This document shows positions 24,841-34,668 of a stretch of DNA of 64,000 nucleotides, one piece after another (position 1 is the stretch's first letter; every line of letters begins with the position of its first letter). This stretch comes from Eudromia elegans. Lineage: Eukaryota > Chordata > Aves > Tinamiformes > Tinamidae. The position numbers were made by a program, and so were the translations under genes. The notes under the pieces are model-generated. The model had not been told where the DNA came from. It did not search any database and worked only from the letters and a program-made list of their open reading frames with translations. The stretch lies in the NCBI GenBank assembly GCA_003342815.1, contig PTEX01000303.1:447295-511294 (forward strand), in the 5' to 3' direction.

Positions 24841-25685
24841 TCTTTAAAAAGAAAAACAGAATTATGTTATTTACCCTTCAATAAAAAACAACAAAAAAAT
24901 CATTTTTTAGATGGATTAAATCGCAAGGTTCTAAATAGTAGACTGCTGTAGAAGAACTGACATTAGCGTAAGTCTACCAATTTACATTACGAAAACTTAA
25001 GAAAACTTCTGTTAACTTCAATTGTGGATACAGAAAGAAAAATAATAGACTCAAATGTTACTTTCAATGCACAAAATGCTTTTTTAATTATTTTGGATGC
25101 ATATGTTTTGTACACCTTTCCTCTTTTACAAATAAATATAAACAAATTCTGTCCACTTGAACATGCATTTCATGCAAAGAGATTGTGGAGGAATCTGCAT
25201 GGCTTTCCTTTCAGGCAGAAATTATCCAGGAATAGATGTGAATTGGAATTCATTTAAGGGAATGGTTGTACAAAGGAAAACAACTATTGTACTGACCACA
25301 AATACGAGCAATGCACAGTTACTGGAAAATCCTTGCAAGATGATGCATGTGATCCTTGGACAAGACATCACTAAGGTCAGCACATGCTGTGGCCAGCGGG
25401 GTTTGGACATTTTTCTCTGGACATCCCTGTGTACACCCATTCACAGGTCTGACTCTGTTCAGGGAGTAGGAGATGATGACCCTGCCTTTCCCATGTGCCT
25501 ACAGCAAAGAAGCTGAATCTCAGTCCACATCTGCAGAACACAACCCATAAGGTAGCAGCTGCCCACCATCATCATCATGATTCTCCTCCCAGACTCACCT
25601 GCAAACTGCTCAGGATCATAACATTCGTTAGGCTACCTTGTTGGATCACTGGTGTCTTGAAACACAGTGGTGTTTCATCAACATA
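24841..25685. other. Unassigned region before a CR1
   Basis: The first part is AT-rich. From about 25250 to 25680 the composition becomes more mixed, and overlapping open frames occur at 25157-25516 and 25495-25719. None shows a domain I recognise. This may be part of an old unrecognised repeat into which the CR1 at 25686 inserted. Confidence 0.4.
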
Positions 25686-26521
25686 TCATAGAATGGTTAA
25701 GGTTGGAAGGGACCTCTAGAGATCATCTAGTCCAACCCTCCTGCTCAAGCAGGGACCCCTAGAGCATATGGCACAGGATGGCATCCAGGTGGGTTTGGAA
25801 GATCTTCACAAAAGCAGACTCCACAACAGCTCTGGACAACCTGTTCCCGGGCTCTGTCATTCTCACAGTAAAGAAGTTCTTCCTCACATGGAGATGAAAA
25901 TTCCTGTGTTTCAATTTATACTTACCCCCTTGTCATATCACTGGCCACTATCAAGAAGAGTTTAGCCCTCTCCTCCCTACAATCATTCCTCAGGTATTTA
26001 TACATATTAATCAGACCTCCTCTCAGTCTTCTCTTCTCCAAGCTGAACAGGCTCAGCTAGTTTAGTCTTTGCTCGTGTGATAGGTGCTCCAGTCCCTTAG
26101 TCCATCAATGAGCAACAAAGATGGTTATCTCAAGAACCTCCACAACCCTCTTGTAATGGGGAGCCCAGAACTGCACACAATACTGCAGATGCGGCCTCAT
26201 CAGGACTGAGTAGAGGGGCAGGATCACCTCCCCTTGACCTGCTGGCTATTCTGCTCCTGATGCAGGCCAGGATCCTGTTGGCCTTCTTGGCCATAAGGGC
26301 ACACTGCTGCCTCATGGTTAACTTCTTGTCAACTAGGACTCCCAAATCCCTCTCTGCGGAGCTGCTTTCCAGCAGGTCAGCCCCTAATCTGTCCTGGTGC
26401 AGGACCCTGCACTTGTCCTTGTTGAACCTCATGAGGTTCCTCTCTGCCGAACTGTCTATCCTGTCTAGGTCCCTCTGAATAGCACAGCCCTCCGAAGTGC
26501 CATGTACAGCTGTGTATATGG
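25686..26521 (-). mobile_element. CR1 LINE, 3' ~840 bp
   Basis: The plus strand starts ATCATAGAATGGTTAAGGTT, the complement of the CR1 terminus, and continues with GACCTCTAGAGATCATCTAG. It runs without major interruption through CTCACAGTAAAGAAGTTCTT, GAGCCCAGAACTGCACACAA, TTGGCCTTCTTGGCCATAAG and AACCTCATGAGGTTCCTCTC. This is a well-preserved 5'-truncated minus-strand copy. It stops near 26521 within the ORF2 reverse transcriptase region, just after TGCCATGTACAGCTGTG. Confidence 0.96.
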
Positions 26522-26525
26522 TCAT
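26130..26525 (-). pseudogene. CR1 ORF2 C-terminal RT remnant
   Basis: Open for 131 codons, this frame shows the C-terminal CR1 reverse-transcriptase segment in order: [66 protein letters not shown] and [12 protein letters not shown]. Between VLH and DRLGA some residues usually present in CR1 (an L-x-R-NNP-type stretch) are missing, a small in-frame deletion. After ASRSR the frame shifts, so the LEYC-type ending is lost. It is inactive. Confidence 0.9.
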
Positions 26526-27815
26526 TGTGGGAGTGAGGCTAGATAATGTGAATGTGTATCTGAAGCATTATAAAAAGATTAACAATAATAGTGGTGATAT
26601 TCCATTATGTAATACCAGGTAGTATAAGTCAATGTTTCTTGTCCTGTCTCTGACCTAATCAGCTTTTAAATTCCATAGAATTACTTGTCCTTCAATATTG
26701 ATAGTAGTAAGAACAGCACAAAACAGGCATCTGCAAAACAGATGCCTACATATGAGCATCTGATCATTGAGATAGCTACATGTTATGTTTGTGAAACAAG
26801 CCAATTTTAGGTGCAATCTTCTCTATAGACTTATTTCTGATGATACAAAATGAACTCTGTTGGCTTCCTGTATAATATTCTATTAAGAGAAATACATAAA
26901 ATCATAAATGTCTGTAACCTGTTATTTGAATCTGCCTATGATTTCATAAAATAACAAACATAACGTATCATGCATATTATATCTTGTAATGAATGTTACA
27001 TTACTCATTATTAAAATAACTAGAAGAAAATAATTTCAAGTTAACTAGATAACTTAGATACCTTCCCTAAATGCCTGATATATACACATATATATGTATT
27101 TTCTGTACATGCTGTTTTCTCAGTCTGCTGTTAATATAGCAACTAATTGTGAAGTCAGTGAAGGCTTCATTTTCTACTCTTGAAAATTGACAGATACATT
27201 TCATATCCTATATCTATATTCTATATCTTATATAGAAATGCTTTCAGATCTGGTTGCATGAGCTGTTAATTTTACAATGGAAAATTTTGTCCTTTATGGA
27301 TAAAATTATTATCTCATTGGAAAATTTTTAACATTTCTTCAGTATCTTTCATTGTATATTGACAACATATGGTTAAGTATATTTAATTTGTATTTTCTCT
27401 TTTTTTTTTTTCCTGTGGTTTATAACATGTAGATGATATGAAAAGGTGTTAATTTTAAAAAGATTGAAAATTTGTACTGGCATAGTATGGAACACTTTAT
27501 ATATGTAAGAGTTTGTGCATATATGTGTATTATTCCATTACTGTGTTTTCAAATGATCTTCACTTGAAGATACACACAAATTTCCTGACTCATGGACAAA
27601 TAAACCATCCAATAACCAATGAGATGTACCCTACTGAGGGAGGCAATTTAAGAAAATCCAAGCAATAGTGAAGTTAAAAACTTAATAGTGACTAGAATAA
27701 AATGTTGAAGAACTATGACTCTTCTGTTCCTCCCTAGAAGTGAAATAAAGAAAAGTAATCAAAACACAAATTATAAATACTATGAAGGCACTACTAATGA
27801 AGACTCAAAGGAAAA
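26522..27815. other. AT-rich unique region with one short hairpin
   Basis: No gene or transposon is recognised. A perfect 9-bp hairpin with a 5-base loop lies at 26725-26747 (AGGCATCTG, CAAAA, CAGATGCCT). A TATATC/TATATA-rich stretch lies near 27200-27240. Confidence 0.5.
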
Positions 27816-28163
27816 GTGCGATACTCCAGGAGTTATTTATATTGTGACAAGCAGCTGAAAATATCATACAAATCTTCTTCAGGAGGTGCTTATTTCCCTT
27901 CAGTCATCACAAAAGGAACCTCCAGTGATTATTTAAATCTCCTTACTTGTACCAATACCACCTTGCAATTCACTTTGGCAATTCCTATTTATGAATTATT
28001 GGCTACACCCTCTAACTCAACTAATTGCTCAGTTGTCAATTCAAAGCAATATTTGGATGTGTGTTCTTGCTCATTAACAGAAGAACAGCAGGGTACTTAT
28101 GTTTCTCTCTCTTACTGGACTGTGTATGGTTCAACTAGAAACCGAGTTCTTGATGTTTGTTAA
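27816..28163 (+). other. Unassigned 115-codon Ser/Thr/Cys-rich open frame
   Basis: I do not recognise this product. The frame actually opens a few codons earlier (about 27801) and ends at TAA 28161-28163. Unlike neighbouring chance frames it is not Phe/Lys/Ile-dominated. It has several Cys (LLTC, NCS, DVCSCS and a terminal DVC), many Ser and Thr, and three N-glycosylation sequons (NTT, NST, NCS), with a GTYVSLSYW segment near the end. That pattern would suit an extracellular domain. There is no obvious signal peptide, no transmembrane helix and no strong splice acceptor, so it may be an exon, a relic of a mobile element or chance. Confidence 0.2.
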
Positions 28164-28499
28164 ACTGTGAACATTTACTCTGAATTCTCTTACACTTTAC
28201 ACACAAAAAACCCATAGATTTTTGTACAGTTTTACAAGAGAGAAAAAAAAATCTTTGCACTGGGACAAAACTTGGAAGCTCTATTTCCTATAATCAGAAA
28301 TAAAGTTAGGAAAGAAATTTGTATCAACTCTACTACAGATATAATCTGATAGTAGAGTGCCACAGAACAAGTAGTGGTACAGGTGAGTGACACAAAGTGC
28401 TTCACTCATGTGAAAGAGATAGTAATAGATTTTATTGATATGGACAATGGATTCACAAGATTCTGTGGGCAAGGTTACTTATTATTATTTACTGCATGG

Positions 28500-29250
28500 A
28501 GGTTCCAGATATACACAGAATTATCAAGAAGACTGCCCCAATGAGTCACAGGATTCAGATTGGACACCCTTAGTTTCCAAACTCTTTCTGAGAGGAACAT
28601 AGGTGCAGCTAGATCCAATCCTAATCCCAGACCTGATCATCAATTTATGACTAAGAGATATTGTGCATAGTTACATCATGAAAATTTACAAGTTCAAAAA
28701 GAGAGCACACTATAGTCATTTACCATGAATCTGTTAGGATCTGGCAAGGATTTCTTAACCCCGAGGAGTATCCTTGAAAGGCATCCCTGCTCAAGGAGAG
28801 ATCCTGGCGTACAACCCACTGCCATACAAGAAGAGCTTAATATATTGTCCCCATACTTACTGGATAAGATGATGGCCTTATAGTCATTCTGTCATCTCAG
28901 ACAACTTTTAGCTGGTGTATACACAATTAGCTTTATCTCCCCTTCAAAATACAGTCATCAGAATTGTTATTGATGGTTAATGTCTGAGTGGGGGAAGAAA
29001 TGAGGGAGGCAACTACCAGGATCAGATAATGTGGTGGTTCACACCTGAATAGGGCTACCTATGAAGTCAGGTTCAGCTGGTGAAGGAGTGCACCTGTCAC
29101 ACAGAGTGAGAAAACAAAACTTCTGGTTTATAATAGAAGCTTTATTGTAAGTATAAGTGTACCTTTGGTTTCCCTGAAGTCACATCGCACATATTTGGTA
29201 TGAATTGGGTATTTGACATAAAATAATACCAAATCCAAGATTATAGATGG
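28500..29250 (-). repeat. Possible LTR-type repeat, unassigned
   Basis: This block is GC-richer than its surroundings and has CpG dinucleotides (CCCCGAGGAG, CTGGCGTACAACC, CATCGCACAT). Read on the minus strand it contains phrases I associate with long terminal repeats of avian endogenous retroviruses: GATGCCTTTCAAGGATACTC, then GGGGTTAAGAAATCCTTGCC. It also has an AATAAAG signal at about 29145-29139. I cannot define TG...CA termini or a target-site duplication, so both boundaries and the class are uncertain. Confidence 0.4.
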
Positions 29251-29756
29251 TGCTTTGTGGCCTTTTTCATTACTCCGGTGCTGCTCCCAGGATGCTCTTG
29301 TTGGTATTTGTATTCACCAGTGGTAATGAAATTCTCTATGGGGGATTTTTTTCTGTAAACTATGTTAATTTTCTAAGAGAAAAATGGAGTATTATTAAGA
29401 TACATATTGCTCTTAGTAATCCTGTGATTTTTACTGTGAGTTTTTGAATGCCAGCAGTAGCTATAAAATGAATCTCTCCCCAAAGAAAAGTGTAAAGCAT
29501 CAGTGAATTATTGCTTTCAAAACTAAAAGAGGCTTTATATTATAGAGAAAGTCTATGTTATAAAATGAAAAAAAAATTGTATTAGACAGAGGAAAAAAAA
29601 CCCCTCTGTTCTTACACAAATATTTTTTCTGTATTTGTTTGTAGAATTTCCTTCCTGTCATTTGAATCTCACTAATTATGTTGGATTTTATTAAATTTAT
29701 TCTTCTAGTTCTAAATGATTTCTTCTTTCATTGATAACTATCATCAAGACGAATTA

Positions 29757-29976
29757 CAGAATCACAGAAAGTCTGAGGTTGGAGGGAACCTCTGAAGATT
29801 ATCTAGTCCAACACCCCTGCTCCAGCAGGGGCACCTAGAGCACCTGACACAGCGTCACATCCAGGTGAGTTTTGAAGATCTCCAAAGAAGGAGACTCCAC
29901 AACCTCTCTGGGCAGCCTGTTCGACAGCTCCATCACCCTCACAGTAAAGAAGTTCTTCCGCATATGGAGATGGAAC
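29757..29976 (-). mobile_element. CR1 LINE 3' end, first half of a split copy
   Basis: The plus strand begins ACAGAATCACAGAAAGTCTG and AACCTCTGAAGATTATCTAG, a CR1 3' terminus on the minus strand. It proceeds normally through CTCACAGTAAAGAAGTTCTT and ATATGGAGATGGAAC, where it stops at 29976. The exact continuation, TTCCTGAGTTTTAATTTA, is found at 31293. The two halves together form one CR1 that was split by the insert at 29977-31288. Confidence 0.94.
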
Positions 29977-30190
29977 TGTGAGAGATTTGCTATAGAAAGG
30001 AGAAATTAGAGAAAAAAACAGGACCTAACAGAAGTTATGGCAATACAGAGGATTGCTTGAGGTGAGAGACAGTTATCACTTCCAGGATGGTTGGTATGTA
30101 CTTCTCCACAATTATGGAATCTACCTCTCCACAATTTCTTGGGCAACACAATCTGCCCTCCTAGTACACATTTATATGAGTAAACTAAGA

Positions 30191-30377
30191 GTGGAGCAGA
30201 ATGGAGATGCCATGGCCACACTTTGTTGGCTCCCCAGAGGAAGTGGTAACCTGATGGTGCCATGCGGCTGTTAGGTGAATGGAGGGTGGAGCAGAGTGAA
30301 GACACTGCAGGTAAACTGATGTACTCCCTGCAGAGGTGGCAACCTGGTCATACCATGCAGCTGATAAGCCATATATT
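30191..30377. repeat. 95-bp imperfect tandem duplication within the insert
   Basis: Both units start GTGGAGCAGA (30191 and 30286). They share AGAGG-AGTGGTAACCTG-like and CCATGC(G/A)GCTG(T/A)TA segments at matching offsets, with substitutions and short indels between. Duplicated blocks of this size are common in the U3 promoter part of LTRs, where they can multiply enhancer sites. Confidence 0.8.
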
Positions 30378-30655
30378 TCAGTAAGATGTCTGGTGCTGGG
30401 CCAACAATGGTCCCAGATCAGTCCCTTTCGATGGATTTTGCTCAACTTATCCTCATTGTAATCTCATTATAATCCTGATACACAACCGCATCCTAGAAGT
30501 TACCAGCTTCCAACAAATGACCACTTCTCACTGAGCATGCTCTCTAGATTTTCAGTTAACTCAGGAAACTTTCTAGAACAATAAAGAAAGTAAGTATGAC
30601 TAAAGTCACTCAAGCTCGTCCTAAATGAAAAAGAAAACAAATTAAAAGCGAACTA

Positions 30656-30740
30656 AGGAGGGATATAGGAGGAACTGAGGAAAGAGGAACTAAGGAAAAA
30701 GGAAAGAAGGAAGAAGGAGGGAAGAGGAGAGAGGGAAGAC
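30656..30740. repeat. GA-rich purine tract
   Basis: About 80 nearly pure purines (GGAGGAACTGAGG, GGAAAGAAGGAAGAAGGAGG and similar) lie in the middle of the insert. Mirror-symmetric purine tracts of this kind can adopt triplex structures. The tract may be an expanded simple repeat rather than a retroviral polypurine tract, since no LTR start follows it directly. Confidence 0.85.
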
Positions 30741-30973
30741 TCCATCACAACTTCTGGATCAGTCCACACATGGAACCCCCTTCCCTCTCCTCCCATCAGG
30801 ACACCGCCTAAAGAGACTCCTTGAGGTTTAGAGCCTTCTCCCATCTTCTAGGTGAGTGATGATTGTGCATTTATACATCAGGCACTAGCTAAGAACCCCA
30901 TGCTGTAGTAGAGAATTTCCTATACTGACATCCAAAACCTGTACTCTAAACATTGCCTTTGAATACATTGTGC

Positions 30974-31178
30974 TATTTGTGAACTTGACTACTTGTTTTG
31001 CAGGAAATCAGACCTACAGTTGACAGGCTATTCGTGAACCTGATACTACTAGAGTCGGGTCTGTAGCTGATCATAGTATTTGGGAACTTGATTCACTGTT
31101 TCATAGGCAATTGGACCTACAGTTGACAGAGTGTTGGTGAATCTGGTACTGCCAGAGTAGGGGCTATATTTACCATTT
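30974..31178. repeat. 103-bp imperfect tandem duplication within the insert
   Basis: Unit 1 (30974-31076) and unit 2 (31077-31178) both begin TATTTG(T/G)GAACTTGA. Both contain GACCTACAGTTGACAG at the same offset, followed by GTGAA(C/T)CTG(A/G)TACT and AGAGT(C/A)GGG-type text. Divergence is about a quarter of positions by eye. It is the second internal duplication of the same insert. Confidence 0.88.
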
Positions 31179-31288
31179 AATATTTACCCTATTAAGAGAT
31201 GAGTTTACCTCTGACTTTTTGAGGACTGGCGGGAACACAAAGAGATTAATCTCTTACCAAATTTGACCCCCTCCATCAAACTGCAACA

Positions 31289-31832
31289 TAACTTCCTGAG
31301 TTTTAATTTATACCCTTTATCTCTTGTCCTGTCACTGGCCACCACCAAGAAGAATTTTACCCCATCCTCGCTACATTCAACCTCTGGTATTTATACATAT
31401 TGATGAGATCCTCTCAATCTTCTCCCGGCTAAGCAGGCCTAGCTCTCATTCTTTTAATCAACTTCATTGTTCTACACTGGTCTCTTTCTCGAAGTTTCAC
31501 TTCACTCTTGTGCTGGAAAGCCCAGAATTACACACAAAACTCCATGTGTGGCCTCACCAGAGCTGAGCAGAGGAGCAAATGACCTCCCTCGACCTGCTGG
31601 CAACACCCCTCCTGATGCAGACCAGGACCCCGTTGGACTTCTTGGCCACAAGGGCACATTGCTGACTCATGAATAACTTGTTGTCCACCAGGACTCTCAA
31701 ACCCCTCTCTGCCAAGCTGCTTTTTGGCAGGTCAGTCTGGTCCTGGTGCTTGGGTTTATTCCCCTCCAGGTGCAGGAGGACTTGTCCTTGTTAAACCTCA
31801 TGAGTTTCCTCTCTGCCCAACTCTCAAAGAAA
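31289..31832 (-). mobile_element. CR1 LINE, second half of the split copy
   Basis: After the insert the CR1 resumes with ACTTCCTGAGTTTTAATTTA and continues through GTCCTGTCACTGGCCACCAC, AGAATTACACACAAAACTCC and TTGGACTTCTTGGCCACAAG. It runs on to AACCTCATGAGTTTCCTCTC and stops near 31832. Landmarks and order match the copy at 25686-26521, though identity to it is lower. The RT-related frame is broken by several indels. Confidence 0.92.
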
Positions 31833-33695
31833 AAAGAGTGCTAATTCTCCATGCATTTGTATGGAAAAATCTATAAAAAAATTTCAAGTCTTTTATCTTA
31901 TTTGGGAGGGCACTGAATGGCTGTAAAGAAGGCAGAAAAGAAGTGAAATCTATGGAAAATCTTGTGCAGTCCTGAGTAGGATTGGATGTTATCCATACAG
32001 AGAGAGAAAAAGGAAGACCTTTTTTTTTTTTCCCAACATATATAGGAAATTGTACTGCCTCTTGTTTTTACCTTCAGAAGGTATAAACTATGTCTGTATA
32101 TCTTTGGTCTCGATTTATTAAATTCACGGAAGCTCAAGCATTTAAGGGAGATGTGGAAACATTAACATATGTATTATCAGAGAACAGGAAATGAGTTTTC
32201 AAGAGATTTAAGATGCTTGTGTTTCTAATCAAAACATTAATAACTCTTTAGACTCTGGAAATAGAATGAGAAAAATTATACATAATATTTTTCTCAACTG
32301 ACAGGCAGAAGTATGCAAAATGAACTTTAACTCATGGGAAGGAGAAAGTGGAGAGGAGATGAAGCCTTCCTGAAGTAATTCTCTATATGCCTCAAGAAGG
32401 ACTTGCTGTGCTGTGTTTGGAAATATTCTGAATAAATTTATTTAAATATATTTTAGGGATCCCAAAGGTTTCATCTTCTGACTGTGTTAATAACTAATCA
32501 TGGATGAAATGTGCTTTTCCTTGTTATTTATTATTGGAAAATATTCATATGTCTTTCAGGTGCTTCTGGGGAAAGATTGCAATCATCTGTACATTATTAC
32601 AATTTATGAGAAATACAGACTACACTTCTAGAATTCACTGTATCTAGTCATATTTTTTTTGAGGGGAGAGATTACCAAAATCATACATTTGCTCATGCAG
32701 TGCATGCTGCAGAATGTATTTATTCTGATGCATTATGCAGTATGCAGATTTTTCTAAGAGATTTGCCTCTGAAAATCACAAACTCTGAATGTGTTGTTTT
32801 AACATAAAATACTGACAAGGTCAGCATATCAGTATTTTCCATAGTTAGCTCCAGACTTTAAAAATACACAAGCAGATGTTGAACTTCAAGTGCTCATGCA
32901 GATTTGCTAAGGTTAATGAGCAAACAAAATAATTTAGTACATAATGCATTGTCTCTATTTAGCAATGACTTAACTCTGGAACATTTTTTTTCACCTTGCT
33001 TTGTTTTTTATTTTTTCCCAAAATATCCAGACTCACTCAAGAGCTTTTAAGATACTAGTTATCTTTAAGTATACAATTAATTGTCATCTACTTTAAAATT
33101 AAATGCATGTTTCATTATACCTTGAATAAAACCATTAGTCAGGGCATGAGGGTATCATAAAATTTCCGTAATTGTTTGAATTGTTCATAACATACTTTAA
33201 TTCAAATGTAAATACCATGATTGTCATGAAAGAACAATATTTTCTTTCAGTTGATAAACTGCTATCGAAGATACTGCAGATATCTCAGCATCAAAGTGTG
33301 ATAATCCATCTTTTTAATGTGATAACTGTTACAGATTGACATCTAATTAAGGTAGAAAGATAAAAGGTCTCTGATCTCTAAAAAGAAGACCTACATTTCA
33401 ATTATATTGCATCAAAATGTCCTTTTAAAAATTAATTTCAACTGGAAAAAAATGTCAACATATTTTCCTCATTCTAAAATGAAGAACTTAACATTTGAAG
33501 CTGTGAAGGAAGGTATTTTTTGTTGGTTTTTTTTGATGAGAGAGGTTCATTTTCTAGGAAAGAAAAGATTCCAATGAGAGTTTGCTTGCAATTTCAGTAT
33601 TTTAAAAGTTGGCATTCATTGTATTTTTTTGTAAAAAGGAACATGGGAATCATAACAGAAGCATTAAATTAACAAATTACAAAATTATCTACGTT

Positions 33696-33763
33696 TTAGA
33701 TGTCTTATGTGTTTAGATGTCTTATGTGTTATAGATTACCCATGTGTTAGATGTCTTTTAGGC
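33696..33763. repeat. Four-unit 17-bp tandem repeat
   Basis: Units start at 33696, 33713, about 33730 and 33747. The first two read TTAGATGTCTTATGTGT almost identically, the third has diverged (TTATAGATTACCCATGTG) and the fourth returns to TTAGATGTCTT. It is a minisatellite-like local expansion with no gene context. Confidence 0.9.
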
Positions 33764-34636
33764 AGTGAAGTGTTCCAAAATGACTTTTGAAAGTATTTAA
33801 GCAAGAAAGTAAGAAATACAAAAGAAGATTAGGGACAGCTGTTGACTTTCTCCATTTAGCAGAAGAAAGTGCCTAGATATTTCTGGGAAACTTTTTGTTG
33901 TTGCTGAGTAAATCACAGAAACACTGTACTGGCAGTTGATATCAGTTTAACTATTTGAATATTTGAACAATGACCATTAGATGCTGGGGTATTGAAATTG
34001 CCTGGCAATGAATATGAACACCCTGGAAAATAGGTGCCACTGTGTAAAACTGGTATTATTTTTACCAAAAGTATTATTGTCTGTCCCATACCAATCTTTC
34101 CTACATCATGGACAGTTACTTATATGAAATATTTATAATGATTAAAAAATAATGACAGTTTTCTTTTTGGAAAGAGACTTCTGAAAATCAATTAACCCAA
34201 AGGCTGCTCAGAGACTCCAAAGATGTAGATCATACCACTTTGGGAAACTATCCTAGGGTTTGACTTCTTCATGGTAAACAGCCTTTTTTCCTTTGTATCT
34301 AAGTAAGTTCCTTGTATCTGAATTCTATGGCTGCAGTTACCATGAGATAAGGCTGACAAGCATATTCATTTCTCTGAGACATAAACACCTCCTATTTCTT
34401 GGGATTTATTTCTTGGTATGATTCAAATCAAAGCCACACAACCAAACCAACCAGCAAAAGCCTCATGCAGCATAAACTCTGGTCTTCAGACAACTATATG
34501 TATGACAAGAGTCATACATTGTGGGAAAAAAAATTTGCATTTTTCAATAAGGTAAAATAAATGTATATAAATCTTATATAATTTGTCAATGATATTTGTA
34601 TATGAAAGCAAATGATGTTTAAAAAAGATGATCTTT

Positions 34637-34668
34637 AGCATTCTCACCCATAAGCATTCTCACCCATA
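34637..34668. repeat. Perfect 16-bp tandem duplication
   Basis: AGCATTCTCACCCATA occurs twice back to back with no difference. Perfect identity indicates a recent slippage or duplication event, possibly polymorphic. Confidence 0.95.

Larger units (their letters stand above)
29977..31288. mobile_element. Solo-LTR-like insert (~1.3 kb) inside a CR1
   Basis: The insert starts TGTGAGAG and ends GCAACA, the TG...CA termini of retroviral LTRs. It is flanked by GAAC on the left (29973-29976) and TAAC on the right (31289-31292), a 4-bp target duplication with one mismatch. Removing it rejoins the host CR1 cleanly. Inside are two tandem duplications (95-bp period at 30191-30377 and 103-bp period at 30974-31178), an AATAAA on the plus strand at 30580, and an ~80-base purine-rich tract at 30656-30740. 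No gag, pol or env frame is visible, so a solo LTR of unusual length is the best reading. A non-autonomous element is also possible. A related fragment lies at 24751. Confidence 0.65.

Noticed and set aside
25157..25516. 119-codon plus-strand frame
   Set aside because: No recognisable motif; it begins in AT-rich DNA and runs into GC-richer text near a CR1, so chance is likely.
33696..33763. Short spaced repeats considered as a CRISPR-like array
   Set aside because: Units are directly adjacent with no unique spacers, and the DNA is from an animal genome.
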